From the NCBI RefSeq assembly GCF_030317035.1, contig NZ_JASZYK010000001.1, positions 372,001-436,000 on the forward strand: DNA of 64,000 nt. Direction: 5' to 3'. Under the pieces are notes generated by a model. That model saw only the letters and a list, made by a program, of their open reading frames with translations. It was not told where the DNA came from and searched no databases. This document shows, piece after piece, positions 17,655-27,651 of this stretch (position 1 is its first letter; the number at the start of each line of letters is the position of its first letter). A program made the translations under genes and the position numbers. The DNA is from Variovorax sp. J22G73. Its GTDB lineage: Bacteria > Pseudomonadota > Gammaproteobacteria > Burkholderiales > Burkholderiaceae_C.

Positions 17655-20600
17655 TCACGGGTTCTTTTTCGGCGCCCGCTTGCGCGCCGTCTTCACCGGC
17701 CCGGGCTGCGAGGCCAGCAGCCGCTTGGCGCGCTCGATGAGCGTGGTGGCGAGCTGCTTGTCGCCCAGCGCATCGGCCAGCTTGGCCGGCGCGATCTCCA
17801 GCACGCCCTCGACATCGCGCACGCCTGCTTCGTTGAGCCGCTTGCGGGTGGCCGCGTCGATGTCGAGCTTGTCGAGCGGGGTGCGCACGGTGTCGGAGGG
17901 TGGCGCCGGCGGTTGCGGCGCAGGCGGTGTCGGGGCCGGAGGCGTGGGCGCTGGCGGTGCCGGTGGCGTGGCTGGCGTGGCCGGCGTGGTGCGCGTCCCG
18001 AAGATCACCGTGCCGTCCAGCGCCACCGACTTCGGCACGATGCGCACCGGCCCGGTCAGCGTCACCTGCACGTTCGCACCCGGCGCGAGCCGCACCGGCT
18101 CCTTGCTGCGCACGATCTCCTGCTTGCCGGCCGCGTCGGTCACGCGCAGGAACAGGTCGCCTTCCTTCTGCAGCACGGCCGTCTGCTTCGGGTCGTACAC
18201 GGCCGAGAAGGCGCCCGCCTCGTCGGTGGTGCCGACCACTTCGATCTGCGTGCCGTTGCCGCGCAGCAGCCCGACCACGTAGCCCTGCTGGCCCTGGCCG
18301 CGCGCGTTCACGAAGCGCCCGCCCAGCGCGGAGCCGCCCTCCACCGGGGCGGCCACCTGCACCGTCGCCACCTCGGCGCTGCTGGCGATGAGCTGCGCGG
18401 TCTGCGCGCCCGCATCGGCCTGCGAGCGCAGCGCCTGCGCCATCGGGTGGTCGGCGCCCAGCTTCACCGCGAGGCGCTGCGCCTCGTAGCTGTAGGCCTG
18501 CGTGGTCGCCACGTGCGTCTCGTTGGCCACGGCCATGGAGCGCGCCGCGTACTGTCGCGAGAGCCCGGCCATCTCGGCCGTGGTGAAGGCGTTGTCGGGC
18601 AGCGCGCCGCCCAGCTCGCGCGCATTGGCCGAGAGCGACTGCGTGGCGAACTGCGACAGCCCCGCCGCGTTGCCGAAGGTGCGGTCGCAGAAGGCCGCGT
18701 CCAGCACCTGGTTGGCCGTGTCGATGGTCGGCAGCGGGTTGGCGCCCACGCGCGCGGGCCGTGCCACGATGCAGTGGTCGGCCTGGTTGAGCGTGGTGAT
18801 GTTGGTGCGAAAGCCCTGCGTGAGCGCCGAGATGGTGTGGTTCGCGTCCTCGCGAAAACGCGAGCCCGTGACGCGCACCGTGTCGCCCATCAGCACCGCA
18901 TTGGCCAGGAAGGGCTCGCGCCTGAACACCGACGCGGTGTTGGCCGAATAGCCCAGGTCGTCGAAGCACAGCAGCGCCTGCGACACCAGCGAGCGGTTCA
19001 CGCTGCCCAGGCGCACGTAGTTGTCGTCGAACAGCGTCTCGCCGCCCGGCAGCACCGCCTCGGCGCGCGCCGCGTAGGCATTGGCGTTGTCGAAGTACTT
19101 GCCCAGCGTGCGCGCCAGCAGCCGGTGGATGCCGCCCAGGTTGAACAGCAGCACGCCGCCCACCACCGTGTCGAGCAGGCCGAAGCGCCCGCTGAACTCG
19201 CTGTTCAGGTGGTTGTTGGCGACGGACACCGGCCCGAAGGCATAGGCCGTGAGCGCGCGACCCGCCGGCTGGTCCACCCGGTTGTCGTGCACGCGCAAGG
19301 CCGGCTTGCGCCCGGTGGCGGTCGAGGCCTGCGAGGTCAGCGCGCCCGCGAAGCGAACGTAGAAGCCGCCGCGCAGCCCGGCGCGCCGGTTGTCGTCGGC
19401 CGCGGTGCCCACGGGGCCGTTCGCGGCCAGCACGTTGTCGGTCATTTCGAGGTCGTTGCCGTAGCCGACGAACACGCCGCACACCGGGTCGATCAGGCTG
19501 GCCCCGTTTTCGTACACGTGGTTGCCGCTGAGCACCGCCGATTCCACGATGGCCAGCGACACGCCGCCGCGGCCGATGCTCTGCGCGTCTTTCACCATCG
19601 GGTCGGTGAACGGGTTGCGCAGGTTGTGGTGCAGCCGGTTGGCCAGCACCACCAGGTCGCGCACCGGGTCGGTGGCGCGCAGCAGCGGCGTGAGCCCCAG
19701 GTTGAGGATGGCCGCGTCGATGTACGCCAGCAGCGCGCCCTTGGGGTCGTTGGCCGGAATGGCCGGCGTCTTGGCGGCCAGCGTGGCGCCGTCGCGCAGC
19801 GCGAAGCCGATGCCCGACAGGCCCATCATCGACACGTCGTTGCCCTCGATGCCGATCTCGTGCAGGAAGCCGCGCTTGGCCGCGGCCACGTCCACCGCGC
19901 GCGGCGCGACCGTGACCGCGTTCACCAGCACCCCGTCGGCGTCGCGCGCCTCGGCCACGCGCAGCACGCGGTACTGCGGCGACACGTCCAGCGTGTAGGC
20001 GCCGGCGGCGGTCTTCACGCTGGCCATGCCCTGGGCGTCGCTGCGGTCGGTGGCGGTGGTGTCGGCCTCGAGGTACACGTCGACATCGGGCACGGGCTTG
20101 CCCTTCTCGTCCTGCACCAGCGCGAGGAACTGGCCGTTGGCCGTCACGTTCACGGCGGCGCCCGGCGCATCGGGGGCGGCTGCCGCTGCAGCGGTCGCGA
20201 AGGACGCCGTGGAGAGCGACGCGCTCAGGCTCCCACCGGTCACATTGCCCGGGTTCGCGCGCTCGATGATCACCGGCGGCGGCGGGTCGATGTCGCCCCC
20301 CAGCGTGATGCCGTTGCCGCCGCCGCCCACGATGCGGTTCTGCACGATGCGCACGCGCTCCGAGCCCTGGCGCACATGGATGCCGCCGAAGGCGCGGTAC
20401 GGCTGCCGGGGCACCAGCTTCACCAGCGCGAAGGCCCACACCTTGAACGCATAGAGCAGCACCAGCTTCGGAAACCTGTAGATCACCTGCGGCCGCGCGC
20501 AGGGGTCGGCAGGGTCGCGCGTGGGGTCGTCGTCGGGCGTGTCGGGGTCGTCGGGCGTGTCGTCCACAAAGGGCAGCAGCACCAGCGTGTTGCGCTCGAT

Positions 20601-22469
20601 GAGCACGTCGTCGGCGTTGATGGAAATGGTGGCGCGCCCGTCCACCGTGTCGAGCAGGTGCAGCCGGTTGTCGTCGATCTTCAGCTCGGCCGCCTGCGTG
20701 GCGCGAATGGCGTTGGTGCGCGCGATGACGCGGCAGCCGTGCACCCGCAGGTCGCGGCAGCTGCCCTCGGCCGTGCCTTCGATGGCGATGGCGATGCCGT
20801 CGTAGGTGACCAGGTCGAGCTCGCGCACCTCGATGCCGTCGCAATCGGTGAACGACAGGATGGGCTGGGTGCGCGTGTCGGTGCGCGGCAGCACGATGGA
20901 GCGGCGCGCGCAGCCGTGGACCACCACGTTGCGCCGGCCCGTGAGCGCGAGGTTGGCGCGGTGCAGCCCGGGCAGCAGGCACAGCTCGCCGCCGGCCAGC
21001 GGCAGGTGGCGCGCGGCTTCTTCCAGCGCGTTGAAGTCGCCGAAGCTGGACACGCCGTCGCCCACCAGGAAGGTGCAGCAGATCTTCTGGTTGGTGAGGG
21101 GGCGAAAGCGCTTGCGGCAGTCTTCGATGGCGCCCGAGATGTCGGTGTTGCGCCGGCCCGTCCAGTCGATTTCGGCGAGCGCCACGCGGTGGTAGACGAT
21201 GCCCGTGGGCGGCGCGTCGTCCACCAGCACGGCGGGGTTGGCGATTTCGCCCGCGCGCACGGCAAAGGTCCAGTAGTCGCCGGGGCGATAGTTGCCCGCG
21301 CCCGGTGCGTCGAACTGCAGGCGGATGCCGTCGCGCAGCTCGACCGGGTCGACCGCGTTGGTGAAGGCGGCCACATCGGCGATGCCGTTCCACAGCCGGA
21401 AGAACACCGAATCGGTGGTCGAGGGCAAGGCGCCGAACACCGGTGGCACGGCCAGCTCCAGGTCGTGGTCGGTGGTGAGCGTGGCCATGGCGCCATAGCT
21501 CGGCTGCCACGCGCCGATGGCCTCGTCGTACTGCAGCGCCTCCAGGTAGAAGGCATTCAGGCCCGAGTGGATGACCGCCGCGCGGCCCGCGTCCAGCGTC
21601 ACGCGCGGCGGGTTCACCGTGGCGTCGAAGCGCCCGCGCGCGGCGAGCCCGCCGTTCCACTGCGACCACTTGAAGCGCGCCGTGCCCTGGCTGGTTTCGG
21701 CGATCTCGATGCGGTACAGGTTGTGCTCGAAGCCCGTGTACCCGCCGCCGCCCACCACCGGGCAGTCGCCCGCGATGGCGATCACCGGCGCCAGCGACGC
21801 GGTGAGCCGGCCCTTGGCCGACAGGTCGTCGCGCAGCTTGGCGCGAATGGTGTCGCAGTCTTCGTCCGCGCCCAGCCGCAGCAGGCGGATGCGGTAGTTG
21901 ACGTAGGCGCGCTCGGTGGTGTCGGGCCCGCCGAGCGCGGGCTCGATCAGGCGCTCCGGGTACTGGAAGCCGTGCAGCGACTCTTCGGACACCTCGAGGA
22001 TCACCGCGTCGCGCACGCCGTCGTCGATGCTGTCGGGCGTGGGCAACGGGCTGGAGGGCAGCGGGCTGGAAAGTGGCGGGCCGAAGTAGGTGGCCGTGCG
22101 CTCGACCAGCGCCGCCGGGTCGGCCGCCGCGCCGGCCAGCCGCGCGAGGATGCCGTCGGCCCACGCGCGCCCGGGGTGCAGCTGCACATGCACCTGCCCG
22201 TTCACCACCGCGGCCGACTGCACCTTGAAGCCGTCGGCCTCGTCGGCCGGCACCGCGCACACGCCCGCGCCGATGACGTCGCGCCCGGCCTGCGCCTGCC
22301 AGCCCAGCTCGAGCAGCTGGCCGTCGGTGAAGTCGGTGTCCAGCGACACGCGGCCCTGCTGGTGCAGCACCCCGTTGACGTTGCGCAGCACGCCGTTGGC
22401 GGCGGGCGCCACGCCGCGCTCGTGCGCATGCGGATCGAAGTCGAGGTTGGAGAAATCGCCTTGCATCAC
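17655..22469 (-). CDS. Giant DUF6519-type beta-helix protein, probable eCIS fibre
   Basis: A 1604-residue protein, the largest in the window. The N-terminal 430 residues resemble DUF6519 of phage-tail-like particles (start HERGVAPAANGVLRNVNGVL, QGRVSLDTDFTDGQ). A right-handed beta-helix follows (about 470-720, with repeats such as VHGCRVIARTNAIRA), then a carboxypeptidase-regulatory-like Ig fold (about 790-870, KGKPVPDVDVYLEAD), a second beta-helix (about 930-1250), another Ig-like domain (about 1370-1460), a TPPAP proline linker, a helix-hairpin-helix-like segment (LNEAGVRDVEGVLEIAPAKL) and a basic tail. Its place after the baseplate genes and its shape suggest a host-recognition fibre. ATG 22469 or 22466. 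DUF assignment is from memory. Confidence 0.72.
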   Translation of the reverse strand: MMQGDFSNLDFDPHAHERGVAPAANGVLRNVNGVLHQQGRVSLDTDFTDGQLLELGWQAQAGRDVIGAGVCAVPADEADGFKVQSAAVVNGQVHVQLHPGRAWADGILARLAGAAADPAALVERTATYFGPPLSSPLPSSPLPTPDSIDDGVRDAVILEVSEESLHGFQYPERLIEPALGGPDTTERAYVNYRIRLLRLGADEDCDTIRAKLRDDLSAKGRLTASLAPVIAIAGDCPVVGGGGYTGFEHNLYRIEIAETSQGTARFKWSQWNGGLAARGRFDATVNPPRVTLDAGRAAVIHSGLNAFYLEALQYDEAIGAWQPSYGAMATLTTDHDLELAVPPVFGALPSTTDSVFFRLWNGIADVAAFTNAVDPVELRDGIRLQFDAPGAGNYRPGDYWTFAVRAGEIANPAVLVDDAPPTGIVYHRVALAEIDWTGRRNTDISGAIEDCRKRFRPLTNQKICCTFLVGDGVSSFGDFNALEEAARHLPLAGGELCLLPGLHRANLALTGRRNVVVHGCARRSIVLPRTDTRTQPILSFTDCDGIEVRELDLVTYDGIAIAIEGTAEGSCRDLRVHGCRVIARTNAIRATQAAELKIDDNRLHLLDTVDGRATISINADDVLIERNTLVLLPFVDDTPDDPDTPDDDPTRDPADPCARPQVIYRFPKLVLLYAFKVWAFALVKLVPRQPYRAFGGIHVRQGSERVRIVQNRIVGGGGNGITLGGDIDPPPPVIIERANPGNVTGGSLSASLSTASFATAAAAAAPDAPGAAVNVTANGQFLALVQDEKGKPVPDVDVYLEADTTATDRSDAQGMASVKTAAGAYTLDVSPQYRVLRVAEARDADGVLVNAVTVAPRAVDVAAAKRGFLHEIGIEGNDVSMMGLSGIGFALRDGATLAAKTPAIPANDPKGALLAYIDAAILNLGLTPLLRATDPVRDLVVLANRLHHNLRNPFTDPMVKDAQSIGRGGVSLAIVESAVLSGNHVYENGASLIDPVCGVFVGYGNDLEMTDNVLAANGPVGTAADDNRRAGLRGGFYVRFAGALTSQASTATGRKPALRVHDNRVDQPAGRALTAYAFGPVSVANNHLNSEFSGRFGLLDTVVGGVLLFNLGGIHRLLARTLGKYFDNANAYAARAEAVLPGGETLFDDNYVRLGSVNRSLVSQALLCFDDLGYSANTASVFRREPFLANAVLMGDTVRVTGSRFREDANHTISALTQGFRTNITTLNQADHCIVARPARVGANPLPTIDTANQVLDAAFCDRTFGNAAGLSQFATQSLSANARELGGALPDNAFTTAEMAGLSRQYAARSMAVANETHVATTQAYSYEAQRLAVKLGADHPMAQALRSQADAGAQTAQLIASSAEVATVQVAAPVEGGSALGGRFVNARGQGQQGYVVGLLRGNGTQIEVVGTTDEAGAFSAVYDPKQTAVLQKEGDLFLRVTDAAGKQEIVRSKEPVRLAPGANVQVTLTGPVRIVPKSVALDGTVIFGTRTTPATPATPPAPPAPTPPAPTPPAPQPPAPPSDTVRTPLDKLDIDAATRKRLNEAGVRDVEGVLEIAPAKLADALGDKQLATTLIERAKRLLASQPGPVKTARKRAPKKNP

Positions 22470-22482
22470 AGCCCCCTCTTTG

Positions 22483-24831
22483 TCATGTCACAGGCACGAC
22501 GAGCGGCCGCACGCCGACCGGCATGAACTCGCGCAACCGCACCTGCAGGTTGGTCCACTTGTGCGCCTCCAGCAGAAAGCCGAAGGCGCCCATCGCGTCG
22601 TCGTCGGGGCCGCGCGTGCGAATGCGCACGTCGCTGCCGCGCGCCAGCTGCGCATAGCCCGGGTCGCCGAAGCGCTCGGCGGTGAAGGCCAGGCGCGCAT
22701 CGCCCGCGTGCAGGCAGAAGTGGTTGGGCGGCAGGCGGTTCGCGCCTGCGCTGAACCAGCTCCACTTGATGCAGCCGTGCTGGTTGTCGAGCACCTCGAA
22801 GCGCTGCGCGAACAGGCCACCCGCGCCGCCCACCGCGCTGGTGCGCACGGGGCCGAACACCGTGACGCCCTGGAACTGCAGCGGCGCGGCCCAGGCGTTG
22901 CCAGGGTCGGTGGCGGCGCCGATGGCGAAGGTGCCGTTCGGTACATCGTCCACGCCAAGCCCTGCGTCTACAACGCTGTCGGCGATGTCCAGCCGGTAGC
23001 GGTCGTCCACCGCGATGGCCCCCACGACCGAACGCTGCACCACGATGTCGGGCGTCGGCACGAAGGCGTCGCGGTCGGCGGCCTGCGCGAAGCCGTAGCC
23101 GTTTTCCAGATGCAGCGCGGGCGTCATCGGCGCGCGGCTGTCGTCGCGCAGCGCGTGGCCGCCGGGGTCCAGCGTGCAGCCGATGATTTCCAGCCGCGCG
23201 AGGGCGGCACGCGCGATGAGCGCGCTGCCCGCCGCAAAGCCTGCGCCGGGCGCGAGGTGCAGGCCTTCGAGCCGCACGGCGGGCGCGTCCAGCGTCGCGT
23301 CCACCGCGTCGACGGGCCTGAAACCCAGCGGTCGCGCGAGCAGCACCACGGGCCGCTGCCCGTCGGCAGCGCGCACGGTGAGCGAATGCGCGAGCCGCAC
23401 CGACACGCCGCCGTCGATGGCCGTGCCTGCGAGCGCGCCGATGTCCAGCGTGTGCACGCCGCTGTCCTGCAGCTCGATGACGACCGGCTGCGTGGCGGTG
23501 GCCAGGTTGTCCATCTGCGCCTGCAGCGGCGTGCCGCCGGGCAATGCGCTGGCTTCGCGCACCTCGACGCCGTCGCGCTCGAACGGGCGGCGCACCACCG
23601 GCTGTGCGCCCACCGGGCCGGGGCTCGCGTAGGTGAAGCTGGCGTACAAGCGCGCCTCCGTGCCCGTGACCAGCGCATCGCGCTGCGCCGCGGTGCCCAC
23701 GCCGACCAGCACGCGGCCGATGTCGGGGTCGATGACGACCTCGCCGTCGGCGACCGGCTGGCGCAGGCCGGTTTCCCAGGCACAGAGGTTGTCGCCGCGA
23801 AAGCGCCACGCGGTCGCGGCGAACAGTGCCTGCGATGACTGCGGCAGGAACAGGTTCAGCCCGACGTTCGCCAGGTCGAGCCCGGTGGGCGGGGCGGCGG
23901 TGTCGTCGAAGAAGTCGATGTGCACATAGGCCTCGGGGTGGCCGGCCTGCGCGCCGGTGGTACTGGTGGCCCCGGTCGTGATGCGCGCGTCGAGCATGGG
24001 GCCGGGCACGGCGTCGGGCTGCGTGAGGGGCGCGACCACGCCGCCGGAGGCGCTCAGGTCGAGGTCGGCGGGCCGCGCGATGTTGAAGAGCCGCACCGGC
24101 CGGTCCAGCGGGTGCAGGTCCAGCCGTATCGCGAAGCGCGCGAGCGGCGCGGGCTGCGCGCCCAGGTCGCTCGTGCCCTTCACCAGCGGCGGCAGCGCAG
24201 GCCACTGCCAGGCGGAGAGCCGCCACAGGAAGATCGCGAGGTTCGGCAGGTTGACGTGGCGCACGTCGTCCACCGCCGGCTTCACGTCGGCGCTGTACGC
24301 GAAGGTGTCGAAGGGCGTGCCCAGCAGGGCGAGCGAGGCCGGGTCGCGAACGGGGGCGGTGCCGCCGCGCGGGACCATGAAGCGCGTGATGCCGTCTCCG
24401 CCCCACGGCGGCAGTCCGCCGGCGTCGGGGCGCTGGTGGTTCAGGTGCTGGCGCCAGCCCAGGTTCTCGCGCAGTTCCACGCCGCGGCAGGCCCAGCCCG
24501 TGAGGTCGGCCGCGAGCCGCTCGATGGCGCCCAGCGTGCCCTTGCGGCGGCGCAGCGCGATGGTGTCGGCCACGTCGGCGCGCAGCGTGCGCGGCTCGCC
24601 CTTCAGGTGCGTGGTGCCCAGCAGGTCGCCCAGGTAGGGCACGACCCAGTCTTCGCAGGTGTCGATGAAGAGGTTGTCGTAGAGCCGGCCGATGTCGTCG
24701 TGCAGCGCGCCGAAGGCCTCCTCGATGGCGCCGAGGTAGGCGCGCAGCGGGTAGGCGGGAGACTGCTCCGAGTCGCGCGTGCGGTAGATCTCGGGGAGGC
24801 GGTCGAAGAGGGGGACGGTGGGGGTGCTCAT
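22483..24831 (-). CDS. Phage tail protein I-like baseplate protein with beta-rich C-terminus
   Basis: A 782-residue protein. The N-terminus (residues 5-130) matches the tail-protein-I family of contractile particles: LFDRLPEIYRTRDSE, then WVVPYLGDLLGT and ADTIALRRRKGTLGAIERLA, the last being the diagnostic RRKGT motif. The rest is beta-rich with helix-like repeats (LARLEIIGCTLDPGGHAL) and may form a fibre-attachment or spike-surrounding domain. It lies 154 bases after the second J-like gene, with a GC-rich hairpin between, and 13 bases before the giant fibre gene, so it probably links baseplate to fibre. Confidence 0.78.
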   Translation of the reverse strand: MSTPTVPLFDRLPEIYRTRDSEQSPAYPLRAYLGAIEEAFGALHDDIGRLYDNLFIDTCEDWVVPYLGDLLGTTHLKGEPRTLRADVADTIALRRRKGTLGAIERLAADLTGWACRGVELRENLGWRQHLNHQRPDAGGLPPWGGDGITRFMVPRGGTAPVRDPASLALLGTPFDTFAYSADVKPAVDDVRHVNLPNLAIFLWRLSAWQWPALPPLVKGTSDLGAQPAPLARFAIRLDLHPLDRPVRLFNIARPADLDLSASGGVVAPLTQPDAVPGPMLDARITTGATSTTGAQAGHPEAYVHIDFFDDTAAPPTGLDLANVGLNLFLPQSSQALFAATAWRFRGDNLCAWETGLRQPVADGEVVIDPDIGRVLVGVGTAAQRDALVTGTEARLYASFTYASPGPVGAQPVVRRPFERDGVEVREASALPGGTPLQAQMDNLATATQPVVIELQDSGVHTLDIGALAGTAIDGGVSVRLAHSLTVRAADGQRPVVLLARPLGFRPVDAVDATLDAPAVRLEGLHLAPGAGFAAGSALIARAALARLEIIGCTLDPGGHALRDDSRAPMTPALHLENGYGFAQAADRDAFVPTPDIVVQRSVVGAIAVDDRYRLDIADSVVDAGLGVDDVPNGTFAIGAATDPGNAWAAPLQFQGVTVFGPVRTSAVGGAGGLFAQRFEVLDNQHGCIKWSWFSAGANRLPPNHFCLHAGDARLAFTAERFGDPGYAQLARGSDVRIRTRGPDDDAMGAFGFLLEAHKWTNLQVRLREFMPVGVRPLVVPVT

Positions 24832-24867
24832 GCGGGCGCTCCCAGTTGTTTTCTTTCTCGCTCGCCT

Positions 24868-24946
24868 TTTGGGGGAGGGTTGGGGTGGGGGCACGCGGCG
24901 TGTCCATCGGGCGCTCTGGCTGCCCCCATCCCGGCCTTCCCCCAAA
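24868..24946. repeat. Imperfect inverted repeat inside the eCIS operon
   Basis: 25-base arms at 24868-24892 (TTTGGGGGAGGG...) and 24922-24946 (...CCTTCCCCCAAA) pair with four mismatches around a 29-base loop. It lies in the largest repeat-free gap of the operon, between J2 and the tail-I-like gene. It resembles short GC-rich repeats common between genes in this lineage and may attenuate or stabilise the mRNA. Confidence 0.6.
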
Positions 24947-24985
24947 GGGGGAAGGAGCAATGCGAGACCGTCGTGGGTTTCGTGT

Positions 24986-27649
24986 TCATGCGCATTCCCC
25001 TGCCGACGGCTCGACCGCCGGTGTCAGCGTGAGGTGCGCCGGCAGCAGCTGCAGCAGCTCGCGCGGCGTGCAGGGCAGCAGCGCGGCCATCGGGCGCGGC
25101 GGGTTCGGCAGCGCCAGCGTCGCCGTGTCCGTCACCCCCGCGGCAAAGCGCCCCATCGCGCTCACGCGGCACCACAGCACGCCGGGCACGTTCTGCAGCC
25201 GGCCCTCGATGCGGCTCGCGTACTCGCGCTCGCCCAGCCGGCGCGCGCGCAGGCCGAAGAGCCCGGTGCGCTCGTGGTCCGCATCGCCGGCCAGGCCCAT
25301 GGCCGCGCGCAATGCCGCGGCCACGTCCTCCGCCCGGTACGTCGGGTCGCGCGCGTAGCTCACGTCGACGAACACGTAGCGCAGCAAGGCCTGCTGCACG
25401 ATCACCGGAAAGCGGTCGGGGCCGCGGCAGCGCTGCGCGTGCGCGAGCGTGGCGCGCACGTCCGCGAACTCGGCCTCGCGCCCGGCCTCCAGCAGCACCC
25501 GGAGAATCACCGCGGGCACGCCCTGGTACAGGTCCCACGCCGCGGTGGCGGTCGTCACGCCGGGCACCGACAGCGTCTCGGTCTCGAAGTCGCGCAGGCT
25601 CACGAGGCGGCCCAGGCTCTGCACCTTGCCGGGTGCGGCCTCGCGCGCCTTCTCCAGGTCTTCGGGGTCGGCGCCGCCCGACACGATGCCCGCCAGCGAC
25701 ACTTTGTCGAAGCCCTCGGGCCGCTCGCTCGACGAAGGCGTGGCTCCGGGCTTGACCGGCCCGCGCGCACCGGTGCCGCTGCGGTAGCGCGCCACCACGT
25801 TCTTCATGCCCGAAGGCAGGCGCGCGCCCGTCTCGCCGTCGCCGAACTGCACGAAGCTGCGGCCCTCGGCGTCTTCGCGCACGATGTAGATCTCTTCCTG
25901 CGGGCCGCGGCCGAAGAAGGCATCGACCCGCGTCCACAGGCGCCCGCCCACCCACACGTCGAGGAACGGCGTTTGCGGCGGCACCGCGCCGTTCGACAGC
26001 CAGTAGGTCAGCGGCGACTTGGGCAGCACGAAGGTCTGCAGCGCCTGGCGCGCGTCGCCGTTGCCCAGCACCGCGTCGGCCTCCTGCTTGCCCTGCGTGG
26101 CATCGGCCAGGTTGCCGAACACGGTGACGGCCGGCGTGGCCTCGTCGAAGTCGGCGCGCGTGAAGGGCGCAGGCGCGCGGTCGAAAGACAGCGGCCACAT
26201 GCGCGCAACGTTTTGTGCAGGTGGCACCGGTGCGGAGAAGTCCGCGGGCACGTTCGTGCAGGTCAGCTCCACGCTGCGCCCGTCGGCATGCGACAGGTAC
26301 AGCTTGCGCCCCGCCAGCGCGCCGGCCTGCGCGGCGCTGCCGTAGAAACTCAACGCTTGCGTGCCGTTGGCGAAGGCCGAACCGTCGAAGGTGGCCAGCG
26401 GGCGCAGCTGCAGCATCGGCCCCCTGGTTTCGTGCAGCCGCAAGGTGCGCAGGTCGGCCAGCGCCTGGAAGGTGGGGAAGGCCGATGTCCAGTCGGGCGC
26501 GAAGGCGCGGTCCAGCCGCACGAAACTGGCGGGCATGTTCAGGTTGCCCCAGCGCGCGGGCTGCGAGCGCACGGTGGCGATGGTGCGCGTCACCGCGATG
26601 GGGAAGCCCACCGTGCCGGTGACGAGCGCGGTGCCGCCGGCGGCCAGGTCGTGCACCTCCTGCTCCAGCGGAAAGGTCTGCGCATCGAGCGCCATGTAGG
26701 GGCTCGCGTAGGCCACGGTCGACTTGCTGCCGCGCGTGAAGGGCGTGTTGCTCACCGTGGTGACGGGCGCGCTGCCGCCGCTGCTCTCCACGAACTGCGG
26801 CGGCGCGCTCGCGCCGAAGTGCCTGAAGCTGCGCCCCAGCAGGAAGGCCCGGCAGTGCGTGAACCAGCCGTGCGTGAAGTTGCCGGCCAGCGTGAGCACC
26901 ACGCGCCCGAGCTGGCGCTCGACCTTCTCCACCACCACGATTTCTTCGTAGCTCTGGTTCAGCGTCCACCCCAGCGCCAGCTGGAACTGCAGGCCCAGCA
27001 GGTTCTCCTCGGGTACCAACACCAGCCGGTCGCCCTTCTTCAGTTCCACCGCCTCGAGCGAGGCCGAGTCGCCCGCGCCGCCCACCGTGGCCAGCTCCAC
27101 GCGCGCCTGCCCCGCGCCGATGACCCAGCCGTACTGCCGCTGCCGGTACAGGTTGAAGCGCCCCAGGTGCGGCCACGCGACCAGCTCGTCCACCGTCTGA
27201 AAGTCCGCCGGCGCGCTCACGTCGCGCAGGTCGGCCTTCACCGGAAAACCCGCGCGAACCGTCACCGGCTGCGTGCCGCGCACCTCGAAGGCGAAGGTCG
27301 CGCGCCCGCCGATGCCGGGCGCGAGCCGGTAGCCGGTGAGCCGCACCAGGTCGCTCACGCTGGTGCGCCATGCGGCGGTGCGCAGGAAGGCCTCGTTGGC
27401 GTAGTGCTCCTGGTAGAAGCTCAGGATGTCGCCGAGCACGGCCGCGCCCTGCATGAGCGCGATGGCCGGGTCGTCGGGGTCGCGGTGCGTCCATTCGGCG
27501 AGCTCGGGCGCGGCGTCGATGCGGCGCGTCATGGCCTCGACGAAGTCGGGGTAGCGGCCGATGCGCCACGCCATGCGCGGCAGGCCCGGCCGGTTGAAGG
27601 GCAGCCGCGGAAAGCGGAAGCCGTCAGTAATGAGCGCATCGCAGGCCAT
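24986..27649 (-). CDS. Baseplate J-like wedge protein 2 (Pvc12-like)
   Basis: An 887-residue putative baseplate assembly protein, counterpart of the larger J-like wedge subunit in eCIS. The N-terminus contains FPRLPFNRPGLPRMAWRIG and the conserved AIALMQGAAVLGDILSFYQE, followed by YANEAFLRTAAWRTSVSDLV, typical of these wedge proteins. A J-like core appears in the last third (FVQFGDGETGARLP, RYRSGTGARGPV, LVSLRDFETETLSVPGV). The start lies two bases after the J1 stop. No catalytic motif; structural role in the baseplate wedge that contacts the sheath. Confidence 0.83.
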   Translation of the reverse strand: MACDALITDGFRFPRLPFNRPGLPRMAWRIGRYPDFVEAMTRRIDAAPELAEWTHRDPDDPAIALMQGAAVLGDILSFYQEHYANEAFLRTAAWRTSVSDLVRLTGYRLAPGIGGRATFAFEVRGTQPVTVRAGFPVKADLRDVSAPADFQTVDELVAWPHLGRFNLYRQRQYGWVIGAGQARVELATVGGAGDSASLEAVELKKGDRLVLVPEENLLGLQFQLALGWTLNQSYEEIVVVEKVERQLGRVVLTLAGNFTHGWFTHCRAFLLGRSFRHFGASAPPQFVESSGGSAPVTTVSNTPFTRGSKSTVAYASPYMALDAQTFPLEQEVHDLAAGGTALVTGTVGFPIAVTRTIATVRSQPARWGNLNMPASFVRLDRAFAPDWTSAFPTFQALADLRTLRLHETRGPMLQLRPLATFDGSAFANGTQALSFYGSAAQAGALAGRKLYLSHADGRSVELTCTNVPADFSAPVPPAQNVARMWPLSFDRAPAPFTRADFDEATPAVTVFGNLADATQGKQEADAVLGNGDARQALQTFVLPKSPLTYWLSNGAVPPQTPFLDVWVGGRLWTRVDAFFGRGPQEEIYIVREDAEGRSFVQFGDGETGARLPSGMKNVVARYRSGTGARGPVKPGATPSSSERPEGFDKVSLAGIVSGGADPEDLEKAREAAPGKVQSLGRLVSLRDFETETLSVPGVTTATAAWDLYQGVPAVILRVLLEAGREAEFADVRATLAHAQRCRGPDRFPVIVQQALLRYVFVDVSYARDPTYRAEDVAAALRAAMGLAGDADHERTGLFGLRARRLGEREYASRIEGRLQNVPGVLWCRVSAMGRFAAGVTDTATLALPNPPRPMAALLPCTPRELLQLLPAHLTLTPAVEPSAGECA

Positions 27650-27651
27650 CG

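Noticed and set aside
17637..22526. 1629-residue open frame on the plus strand opposite the fibre gene
   Set aside because: It is a GC-driven shadow: composition is His/Arg/Gly/Val-rich with no domain, while the minus-strand frame has clear beta-helix and Ig-like patterns.
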